Shown: positions 1 through 5,289, numbered from the stretch's first letter. The stretch is DNA of 5,313 nucleotides from SKVL01 sp051745565 (GCA_051745565.1 JBNJEF010000041.1:1-5313), one strand, 5' to 3'. Notes: generated by a model from the sequence alone, not told the origin. Program-made: numbers and translations.

Positions 1-99
1 CACCACCCGCCCAAATGCACAATATATAATAACTTAATTTTCAAAAAACCGTAACTCGTATCTATCTAAAGGACGTTGGACATTGAACTCAAACTCCAT
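1..99. repeat. 99-base direct repeat, copy 1 (at the window edge)
   Basis: This segment is identical base for base to 142-240, with a period of 141. Read on the minus strand it holds the 3' half of a tRNA-Leu-like sequence, an AT-rich spacer with a T6 run (43-48) and a TATATAT stretch (22-28), and the first 12 bases of another tRNA-Leu-like 5' end (GGGCGGGTGGTG, 1-12). Because the window starts at base 1 of the repeat, its true left boundary cannot be seen. The identity stops after base 99, although a shared ACCGGCTCCA follows both copies, 9 bases closer in copy 2. Confidence 0.95.
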
Positions 100-153
100 T
101 CCCTGCAACACCGGCTCCAAGGCTCAAGTGTCTACCAATTTCACCACCCGCCC
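70..153 (-). pseudogene. Degenerate tRNA-Leu-like sequence (probable tRNA pseudogene)
   Basis: On the minus strand the 5' part matches a class II tRNA-Leu well: an acceptor-like GGGCGGG, then TG, D-stem GTG, a D-loop containing TTGGTAGA, and D-stem CAC. It aligns closely with the intact tRNA-Leu(UAA) at 412-499. The rest is poor. No good five-pair anticodon stem forms in either register I tried around the CTTGGAG segment. The T-loop region (GAGTTCAATG) has T where the conserved C61 should be. Only about five acceptor pairs (GGGCG with CGTCC) can form, and no CCA is encoded. The length of about 84 bases suits a type II tRNA. I infer a decayed or chimeric tRNA-Leu; an unusual functional tRNA or an interrupted one is less likely. 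Confidence 0.5.
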
Positions 154-240
154 AAATGCACAATATATAATAACTTAATTTTCAAAAAACCGTAACTCGT
201 ATCTATCTAAAGGACGTTGGACATTGAACTCAAACTCCAT
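142..240. repeat. 99-base direct repeat, copy 2
   Basis: This is an exact copy of bases 1-99. The 42 bases between the copies (100-141) are the middle of the tRNA-Leu-like element, so the repeat unit is a tRNA-like sequence plus its AT-rich spacer, arranged in tandem. Exact identity in non-coding DNA points to a recent duplication, gene conversion or an assembly loop. Confidence 0.95.
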
Positions 241-251
241 AACCGGCTCCA
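211..251 (-). pseudogene. Truncated 3' remnant of the same tRNA-Leu-like unit
   Basis: Minus-strand bases 251-242 repeat the TGGAGCCGGT segment of the tRNA-like element. They then join directly to the T-arm-like and acceptor-like 3' part (240-212, inside repeat copy 2). Compared with the fuller copy at 70-153, about 9 bases of the variable-arm region are missing, and nothing resembling the D-arm or 5' acceptor is present upstream. It reads as a broken extra unit of the tandem array and cannot fold as a tRNA. Confidence 0.4.
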
Positions 252-297
252 GAATTAAACGACCTCTTTCACTATTCGCCTTTAATACTGCCATCTG

Positions 298-370
298 TCC
301 GCCCAGTAGGACTCGAACCTACGACCGTTCGCTTAAGAGGCGACTGCTCTACCAGCTGAGCTATGGGCGG
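298..370 (-). tRNA. tRNA-Lys(CUU)
   Basis: This is a complete cloverleaf of 73 bases including the discriminator. The acceptor CCGCCCA pairs with TGGGCGG over seven pairs. The D-stem GCTC pairs with GAGC around AGCTGGTA. The anticodon loop is CTCTTAA, giving anticodon CUU for lysine. The T-arm is GTAGG, TTCGAGT, CCTAC. The discriminator is A73, and CCA is not encoded (CAG follows), so CCA must be added after transcription. Two oddities are a C1-G72 first pair, unusual for bacterial tRNA-Lys, and a G27-A43 mismatch at the base of the anticodon stem. It lies 40 AT-rich bases downstream of tRNA-Leu and may be co-transcribed with it. Confidence 0.95.
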
Positions 371-411
371 ATTTTTTATCTTCTTTTCAATTCTGTTTTC
401 AAATAACTAAC

Positions 412-499
412 TGGTGCCGGGGGCGGGACTTGAACCCACACGGGCGAATCGCCCAAGAGATTTTAAGTCTCTCATGTCTACCGATTCCATCACCCCGGC
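412..499 (-). tRNA. tRNA-Leu(UAA)
   Basis: This is a class II tRNA of 88 bases including CCA. The acceptor GCCGGGG pairs perfectly with CCCCGGC. The D-loop contains ATCGGTAGA. The anticodon stem AGAGA/TCTCT closes the loop CTTAAAA, giving anticodon UAA for leucine. The long variable arm forms a GGGCG/CGCCC hairpin, as expected for Leu. The T-arm is GTGGG, TTCAAGT, CCCGC. The discriminator is A73 and CCA is encoded, unlike its two tRNA neighbours. UAA anticodons read UUA and UUG. Confidence 0.97.
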
Positions 500-562
500 A
501 GAATTTATTTAGATAATATTACCAGTTAAAACCTCAATTTTCCAGTCCTGCCGAGGTGAACG

Positions 563-589
563 ATAAAAGAAAAGGTTCCTCATAACCTT
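563..589 (-). terminator. Possible weak intrinsic terminator after tRNA-Cys
   Basis: On the minus strand AAGGTT and AACCTT form a perfect six-pair stem with a six-base loop (ATGAGG). A T-rich run (TTTTCTTTTAT) follows immediately. It sits 25 bases downstream of the tRNA-Cys 3' end, before tRNA-Leu. The stem has only two G-C pairs, so termination would be inefficient. If real, it separates tRNA-Cys from the downstream tRNAs. Confidence 0.4.
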
Positions 590-613
590 AAATTCCATCA
601 ACACTCCCGCCGG

Positions 614-685
614 AGGCCTGGGGGGGAATCGAACCCCCGAATGTCGGTTTTGCAGACCGATGCGTTACCACTTCGCCACCAGGCC
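614..685 (-). tRNA. tRNA-Cys(GCA)
   Basis: This is a complete cloverleaf of 72 bases including the discriminator. The acceptor GGCCTGG pairs perfectly with CCAGGCC. The anticodon stem TCGGT/ACCGA closes the loop CTGCAAA, giving anticodon GCA for cysteine. The T-arm is GGGGG, TTCGATT, CCCCC. The discriminator is U73, the identity base for cysteinyl-tRNA synthetase. CCA is not encoded; the next bases are CCG. It lies 82 bases downstream of the smc stop codon. Confidence 0.97.
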
Positions 686-699
686 TTGTGCTTCTACGA

Positions 700-743
700 T
701 TAATACAGTACCACACTAAAACGGCAAATACAAAGACCGTCAA
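700..743 (-). promoter_or_regulatory. Candidate promoter(s) for tRNA-Cys
   Basis: Two overlapping sigma70-like options lie between smc and tRNA-Cys on the minus strand. One is TTGACG (738-743) with a 17-base spacer and TTTAGT (715-720). The other is TTGCCG (722-727) with a 16-base spacer and TATTAA (700-705), which would start transcription about 8 bases before the tRNA. The second position suits a tRNA leader better, while the first has the stronger -35. This is motif matching by eye only. Confidence 0.35.
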
Positions 744-767
744 GTGCTATGTCCCGTATCTTTTGTA

Positions 768-3050
768 TTACTCCCCTCTTTCATTTTTCTCTACCGCACC
801 CTCTTCTCCTATCCTCACTGAAAGTATCTTTGAAGTACCGCCGGAATCCATAGTGATACCATATAGCACTTCGGCTCTCGCCATGGTCTCTCTGTTGTGG
901 GTTATTAAGATAAGCTGAGAATGCTCGGCCAGCTTTTCAATAAGAGCCCCATATTTTTGTGAGTTTGATTCATCCAAAGCCGCATCGGTTTCATCCAGAA
1001 TAAGGAAAGGAGGAGGATTTACTTGGGACATAGCAAATATTAAGGCGATGGAAGTAAGCGCCCTCTCTCCTCCGGAGAGCATAAGCAGGCCCTTTATATT
1101 CTTCCTCGGAATGGATACCGATATCTCCAATCCCTCAACGTATTCCGACCCCTCTTCTTCCTCTTCTGCTTCGGCAGAGTTATCCCCCTTGGTCTTCACC
1201 TTAATTCTTCTTAGAGAGGCACTTCCTCCTCCGAACATTTCCACAAAAAATTGGTGGAAAACGGAATTTATCCTCTCCAACCCTTCTTCAAATCTGACCC
1301 TTATGGTCTCCTCCAGATCGGCTATGACCGAACGAAGCAGATCCATTGAACTTTCCAGATCTTCCACTTCTTTTGCCAAGAACTCATCCCTCTCCTTAAC
1401 TTCTTCATACTCATCCATTATCTCTTTGTGCGAACCTACGGAAAGTTCCTCAAGCCTTATCTTTGACCTCTCTATTTCTTTTCTTCTCTTTTCCTGTTCT
1501 TCTCTTGATTCTCTCAGGATCTCTTCGGAAGAAAGAACTCTTCCTTCCTCGTCCTTTATTTCATACTCTTTATAATCAAGTATGAAAGAACCGACAATAT
1601 TGGCAGCGTCCTGCAGTTCTCTCTTGAAGTCCGCATCAACTCGTTCCAATTGGGATCTTCTTCCCCTTATCCTCTCCAGTTGCCCGCGTAGCTCCTGTTG
1701 AGCGCTCATACACTCAAACATCCTTCTTTCCGCCTCTCTGCTGGCACTCTGGTCATTATCCATCTCTTTTCTTAGATCATTCCTCTTTCTGGAGAGTTCT
1801 TCCGATTCCCTCTTTATGATCTCCATCTCGGCGCGTCTGTTCTCCACCTCTCCTTCCAACTCAGAGAGCTCGTTTTCCAAGTTTTGGTACTCTTCTTTGT
1901 TATCAAAAGAGCCATCAATAAAAGAGTTCAGAAATCCTCTTATCTTTCCGCGCATATCTTCCAATATCCCATGAACTTCCTCTATCTCCCTTTCTCTTCC
2001 GGCACGGTCTATATGTATATACATATCCTCTATAAAATACGAGACGGAACTCCACGGTACCGACGGCTCGCTATGATTGCTTCTCCCTAAATTCTGAAGT
2101 CTGCTCTTTCTAAATTTTATCTCCCCCTCCAATCTTCCGATATCTCGGTACACTTCTCCTTTCTTATCATCAAGTTTCTGCTGTGCCTCTTCAAGCTCAA
2201 CTATTTCAGAGTTCTTCTGCTCGGCAGAGTTCTCCCTGGAGATCTCTTCTTTTAGCCTGCTTATCTCTTCATCGGTCTGACGAAGCTTCTCTTCAGGTCC
2301 TCTCTCTTCTTCATCTAAAGCCTTGCGAGTTTCCGTTATATATACATACTCTCTTCTTAAGAACTCTCTGTATCTGTCCTCAAGTTCTTTCTGAATAGCT
2401 CTGGCACGTTCAATTTTAGCAACCTGTTCCTTTAGAAAATTCATACGAGGAGTCAACTCTCGTCGCAGAGCCTTTGCTTCTTTGAGATTCTCTTCCGTTT
2501 TCAAAAGCTTCTTCTCGCTCTCTTTCCTTTTATATTGATATATCTTAAGTCCCAGCGCCTCTTCCACTATGGACCTGCGCTCAAGAGGTTTAGCGTTTAA
2601 TATTCTATCGGTCTCACCTTGAGATATGATGTGATGAGAAGAAGCGCCGATGTGAACGGCCGAGAGAAGTTCTATGATGTCTTTTAATCTCGCCTTACTG
2701 CCGTTAATAAAGTAATTATTCTCACCGTCCCTGTGAACTGCTCTGCCTATTCTGACTTCATCAAAATCAATATTGGAGAATCGGCGATCGGAGTTGTCAA
2801 AAATTAACGTTACTTCTGCAATATTAGCTCGCCTGACATTATCAGTCCCGCTAAATATCATGTCTTCCCCACGCTTACCACGCATTGATTTGAAAGACTG
2901 TTCTCCTAAAACAAATCTAAAGGCTTCAGCCACATTTGATTTTCCGGAGCCGTTCGGTCCAACAATGGCGGTAACGGGGCAGTTAAATTCAAGTTTGGCT
3001 TTATGGGCGAATGACTTAAAACCGGAAACTTCTAATCTTTTGAGTATCAT
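768..3050 (-). CDS. smc: Short SMC-family chromosome segregation ATPase lacking a recognisable hinge
   Basis: This encodes an SMC-like ATPase of 760 residues, expected to act in chromosome compaction and segregation. The N-terminal head opens with MILKRLEVSGFKSFA, the classic SMC start, and has Walker A GPNGSGKSN (31-39) and a Q-loop Gln144. Coiled coil runs about 172-320 and 385-590, with a break near 481-507. The C-terminal head has signature LSGGE (658-662), Walker B FLILDETDAALDE (682-694, catalytic Glu687) and switch His718. Canonical bacterial SMC is about 1,150-1,200 residues with a globular hinge of roughly 150-200. Here only about 65 non-coil residues (321-384) separate the arms; they contain no GG-rich hinge motif and no CxxC zinc hook. 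The C-terminal lobe also has an acidic insertion near 622-637. I chose ATG 3050 over an upstream TTG at 3083 because family homology starts there. An SbcC/Rad50-like role is the main alternative, but the head motifs favour SMC. Confidence 0.9.
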   Translation of the reverse strand: MILKRLEVSGFKSFAHKAKLEFNCPVTAIVGPNGSGKSNVAEAFRFVLGEQSFKSMRGKRGEDMIFSGTDNVRRANIAEVTLIFDNSDRRFSNIDFDEVRIGRAVHRDGENNYFINGSKARLKDIIELLSAVHIGASSHHIISQGETDRILNAKPLERRSIVEEALGLKIYQYKRKESEKKLLKTEENLKEAKALRRELTPRMNFLKEQVAKIERARAIQKELEDRYREFLRREYVYITETRKALDEEERGPEEKLRQTDEEISRLKEEISRENSAEQKNSEIVELEEAQQKLDDKKGEVYRDIGRLEGEIKFRKSRLQNLGRSNHSEPSVPWSSVSYFIEDMYIHIDRAGREREIEEVHGILEDMRGKIRGFLNSFIDGSFDNKEEYQNLENELSELEGEVENRRAEMEIIKRESEELSRKRNDLRKEMDNDQSASREAERRMFECMSAQQELRGQLERIRGRRSQLERVDADFKRELQDAANIVGSFILDYKEYEIKDEEGRVLSSEEILRESREEQEKRRKEIERSKIRLEELSVGSHKEIMDEYEEVKERDEFLAKEVEDLESSMDLLRSVIADLEETIRVRFEEGLERINSVFHQFFVEMFGGGSASLRRIKVKTKGDNSAEAEEEEEGSEYVEGLEISVSIPRKNIKGLLMLSGGERALTSIALIFAMSQVNPPPFLILDETDAALDESNSQKYGALIEKLAEHSQLILITHNRETMARAEVLYGITMDSGGTSKILSVRIGEEGAVEKNERGE

Positions 3051-3097
3051 AAAAACTTTTTTCAAACGGAATACTAAAAACAACGATGGGAGTATTC

Positions 3098-3106
3098 ATT
3101 CTAACA
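3098..3106 (-). promoter_or_regulatory. Candidate extended -10 promoter for smc
   Basis: On the minus strand TGT-TAGAAT forms an extended -10 element, with TAGAAT matching TATAAT at five of six positions. No good -35 is visible at the right distance, which an extended -10 can tolerate. Transcription would begin near 3091 and leave a leader of about 40 bases before the smc ATG. It would let smc be expressed separately from rnc across the 226-base gap. Confidence 0.4.
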
Positions 3107-3191
3107 TAACCCCGCCCTTTTTAGCTTGGAAAAGTGGCTTAAATGATGACCTGCCCACCCTCGCATTGAAGCTACTTCATATGACCCGCCC
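3106..3191. repeat. Three GC-rich boxes (ATRACCYGCCC) upstream of smc
   Basis: On the plus strand, ATAACCCCGCCC (3106-3117), ATGACCTGCCC (3146-3156) and ATGACCCGCCC (3181-3191) are near-copies spaced 40 and 35 bases apart in the rnc-smc gap. The first box directly abuts the candidate -10 element. They could be operator-like protein-binding sites or leftovers of a small dispersed repeat. With only three short, imperfect copies, chance is possible. The rest of this gap (3051-3276) holds no gene I recognise. Confidence 0.35.
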
Positions 3192-3276
3192 TACAAAAAT
3201 GGTAGAGAGTTGCCCGGTATGAGAAAAGAAGTCTACGAAATCTTTGGCAGAGTGTAGAGAAGCAAAGCGGAATAAC

Positions 3277-3990
3277 TTACGTCGCCCAATCCTTCTTCTT
3301 TAGTGCTTCTTTGGCAGCCTCCTGCTCGGCATCTTGCTTGGAGCGTCCTTCTCCCTTGGCTATAAGTTCATCTTTTATATATACTCCGGATACGAAGATC
3401 TTATCGTGATCGGGACCCTTCTCTTCCAGTACTTCATACATCGGGGTCTCGCTTTCTATTTCCTGCGCCTTTTCCTGAAAAAAACTTTTGGCATCTATCC
3501 ATAATTTTTTGCTGACTATCTCATTAACACGAGGAGATATGTACCTATCAATAAAATACTTGGCCTTGTCGTACCCCTTATCAAGATATATGGCCCCTAT
3601 AAGAGCCTCTACGGCATTTGCCATTATATATTCCCTGGCTCTGCCCGTGTCCTTTGCTTCTCCACGCGAGAGATAAAGCTTACCGTTTATGGAGATACTC
3701 TTGGCTACATTAAAAAGTGAAGTGGTATTAACAAGCGCCGCCCGCAAAGAGGTCAGCTCCCCTTCCGGTTTGGACGGATACATATGATACAGATAATCCG
3801 TTATAACAAGCTCTAAAACGGCATCTCCCAAGAACTCTAACCTTTCGTTATGCTCCATCTTGGAGTCTCTGTTCTCGTTAATATAGGAACGATGAACGAA
3901 TGCTTGGCGTAAAAGTTCTTTATTATTAAAATGAACACCAATTTCCTCCTGAAAGGTGTCCAGCGAATCTTTCTCTTTTCTGTCTTCCAT
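3277..3990 (-). CDS. rnc: Ribonuclease III
   Basis: This encodes a double-strand-specific endoribonuclease of 237 residues, a typical full length, which processes rRNA precursors and structured mRNAs in the cytoplasm. The nuclease domain (about 10-150) carries the signature NERLEFLGDA (48-57), with catalytic Glu52 and Asp56, and a second motif ANAVEALIGAIYLD (124-137) with Glu128. A C-terminal double-stranded-RNA-binding domain covers about 166-233, ending in the usual basic and Ala-rich helix (GRSKQDAEQEAAKEAL). Asn125 stands where E. coli has Asp114, a metal ligand; I read the codon as AAT. Asn at this place also occurs in the first RNase III domain of Drosha, so activity need not be lost. 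The ATG lies 4 bases after the nusB stop, so the two are co-transcribed and probably translationally coupled. No strong Shine-Dalgarno is visible. Confidence 0.97.
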   Translation of the reverse strand: MEDRKEKDSLDTFQEEIGVHFNNKELLRQAFVHRSYINENRDSKMEHNERLEFLGDAVLELVITDYLYHMYPSKPEGELTSLRAALVNTTSLFNVAKSISINGKLYLSRGEAKDTGRAREYIMANAVEALIGAIYLDKGYDKAKYFIDRYISPRVNEIVSKKLWIDAKSFFQEKAQEIESETPMYEVLEEKGPDHDKIFVSGVYIKDELIAKGEGRSKQDAEQEAAKEALKKKDWAT

Positions 3991-3994
3991 ATTT

Positions 3995-4915
3995 TTAACT
4001 TTCTTGGTCGGAACCCTCGGAGCTTTTGTTCTTAGCCATTAAAACGCCGACCGCTTTGGTTATTAAGGGAACTATATCATCATAGAAATTGAGGTCTATG
4101 ATGTCTTTGAGTTTGAACCACTTGGCATCATCTAAACCGCCATCTTTTTTAAGGTCAAGGTCCTCAAACTCGGCTCTGCTTAAAAAGTAAGTTACTCTTT
4201 TCTTTACTTTTTGTTTATCTTGGGTTTTGGCCACGTATTCGTTCTCACCGAGATTACATTCAACCTCCGTATCTATGCCCAACTCATCACGATTGACCCT
4301 TATAACTCCATCCTCGGGATTCTCACCCTCTTCAAGACGACCCTTTGAAAGGGTCCAGTGACCGAAAACATCATGAACAAAAGCCAGATAGATCTCTCCT
4401 TCTTGCTCTGCGTATATAACGGCACCCGCCAAATTACGAACCGGAATATTCTCTAATTCATTTTCCTCTCTTTTGGCCACAGAGTCATCCTTTCCGGGCT
4501 CACCCATCTCTTTGTAAACGGCACCTAAAACGCCATTGATGAATTTGCCACTTGTTTCTCCGCCAAAGGTCTTGGCAAGCTCTATAGCTTCGTTTATGGC
4601 AACCTTGGGAGGAACATCGCCGTAATCGGAAAAAAGGAGCTCAAAAAGACCCATACGAAGAACATTACGATCCACTGTCGCTATTCTGTCTACGGGCCAA
4701 TTGGGAGCCGCCTTGGCTATTATCTCATCTATATCTTCTTGGCACCCCTTTATTCCGCTCACAATGTCCTCCGCAAAATAATAGTCCTTAACCTCCGGAG
4801 CGAACTCTTTGAGGTTACAGTGTAAGATCTCCCGGGGGTCAACTTCACCATCGCGAAAATCACACTCAAACAGAGTCTGAAGTACGATTGACCTGAGTAA
4901 ATGACGGTTAGCCAT
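3995..4915 (-). CDS. nusB: NusB antitermination factor fused to a degenerate Nudix domain
   Basis: This is a two-domain protein of 306 residues. Residues 1-137 are NusB, the all-helical factor that binds boxA RNA with ribosomal protein S10 to promote rRNA antitermination. Hallmarks are NWPVDRIATVDRNVLRMGLF (72-91) and PKVAINEAIELAKTFGGETS (103-122) followed by GKFINGVLGAVYKE. After a charged linker (about 138-158) comes a Nudix fold (about 160-290) with GHWTLSKGRLEEGE (185-198). The Nudix box (192-214) keeps Gly192, Glu198, Arg206, Glu211 and Gly213, but Val207 replaces the conserved Glu after Arg, Asn208 sits at the usual hydrophobic position, and Asp210 replaces the first Glu of EE. Nucleotide hydrolysis is therefore uncertain; ligand sensing or a purely structural role is possible. 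NusB alone is usually about 140 residues. I recall similar fusions annotated in Parcubacteria. The ATG is preceded by an AT-rich leader with no Shine-Dalgarno. Confidence 0.93.
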   Translation of the reverse strand: MANRHLLRSIVLQTLFECDFRDGEVDPREILHCNLKEFAPEVKDYYFAEDIVSGIKGCQEDIDEIIAKAAPNWPVDRIATVDRNVLRMGLFELLFSDYGDVPPKVAINEAIELAKTFGGETSGKFINGVLGAVYKEMGEPGKDDSVAKREENELENIPVRNLAGAVIYAEQEGEIYLAFVHDVFGHWTLSKGRLEEGENPEDGVIRVNRDELGIDTEVECNLGENEYVAKTQDKQKVKKRVTYFLSRAEFEDLDLKKDGGLDDAKWFKLKDIIDLNFYDDIVPLITKAVGVLMAKNKSSEGSDQES

Positions 4916-4932
4916 AACTATTTAATGTGCAA

Positions 4933-4941
4933 AATATAACA
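4933..4941 (-). promoter_or_regulatory. Candidate extended -10 promoter for nusB-rnc
   Basis: In the 65-base gap after rpmF, the minus strand reads TGT-TATATT, an extended -10 element with five of six matches to TATAAT. A convincing -35 is absent. The predicted start near 4925 gives a leader of only about 10 bases before the nusB ATG. Read-through from rpmF remains possible because I see no terminator hairpin in the gap. Confidence 0.4.
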
Positions 4942-4980
4942 ATTTTTTGCCTCTGCCGAAAACCTAAAAGAATGGGGTTG

Positions 4981-5253
4981 CTATTTACCCTTTGCTTCCG
5001 TGGTTTTCTTCTCGTCAGAGGTTTCTTCTCCTCTTGCGACCATTTTGGCCTGATGTCTTCTTTGCTTGCGGGCCATCTGAGCATTCACGTCAATGACCAT
5101 CCTGCCTTTATACATTCCGCAGTTATCACAAGCTCTGTGAGGCATCTTTCTAGCTCCGCACTCCGGGCAGAGTATCAGGGAATTACCCTTGTACGCCTGC
5201 TGGGAACGCCGAGTATTCCTCTGCGATCTGTTTAATCTCATTCTTACTACCAT
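4981..5253 (-). CDS. rpmF: 50S ribosomal protein L32 (bL32)
   Basis: This encodes a small, basic protein of 90 residues in the large ribosomal subunit. The N-terminal RLNRSQRNTRRSQQA (6-20) corresponds to the usual arginine-rich L32 start. Cys29, Cys32, Cys42 and Cys45 form the CPEC and CDNC pairs of a zinc ribbon, so this is the zinc-binding form. YKGRMVID (48-55) is another L32 signature. Family members are usually about 55-65 residues; here a charged, Lys- and Glu-rich tail from about 60 onward adds roughly 25. It is the first gene of the rpmF, nusB, rnc series in this window. No Shine-Dalgarno precedes the ATG, and the nearest promoter suggests a leaderless message. Confidence 0.96.
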   Translation of the reverse strand: MVVRMRLNRSQRNTRRSQQAYKGNSLILCPECGARKMPHRACDNCGMYKGRMVIDVNAQMARKQRRHQAKMVARGEETSDEKKTTEAKGK

Positions 5254-5261
5254 AGTTCAAC

Positions 5262-5289
5262 AGTATAACTTATTTTTATAATTACACAA
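5262..5289 (-). promoter_or_regulatory. Candidate promoter for rpmF (near-leaderless)
   Basis: On the minus strand, TTGTGT (5284-5289), a 16-base spacer and TATACT (5262-5267, five of six matches to TATAAT) make a sigma70-like promoter in very AT-rich DNA. Only 8 bases separate the -10 box from the ATG, so transcription should begin at or within one or two bases of the start codon. An upstream promoter outside the window cannot be excluded. Confidence 0.45.

Noticed and set aside
1..240. CRISPR array or phage attachment site at the repeat
   Set aside because: Only two full copies are visible, each is 99 bases with a 42-base intervening sequence, and no cas gene or integrase is present in the window.
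224..406. 60-codon plus-strand frame near the left edge
   Set aside because: It runs through the antisense of tRNA-Lys; the Thr-Arg-Thr-Tyr-like segment is the usual false translation of a tRNA T-arm.
728..770. Inverted repeat TACAAA-GA with TCTTTTGTA around the smc stop as a terminator
   Set aside because: The stem has a bulge, the loop is over 20 bases and no T-run follows on the minus strand.
1048..1575. 175-codon plus-strand frame rich in Ser
   Set aside because: It is the antisense of the Glu-rich SMC coiled coil and C-terminal lobe; GAG/GAA codons read backwards give Ser, Leu and Phe, and no domain is seen.
3051..3083. Extending smc to an upstream TTG at 3083 (11 extra residues)
   Set aside because: The extra residues do not match the family, whose conserved start is exactly MxLKRLExxGFKSFA at ATG 3050; there is no ribosome-binding site before the TTG.
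2773..3222. 149-codon plus-strand open frame over the smc 5' end
   Set aside because: Most of it is antisense to the well-conserved SMC N-terminal head, including Walker A, so it is a shadow frame; its tail in the gap shows no recognisable domain.
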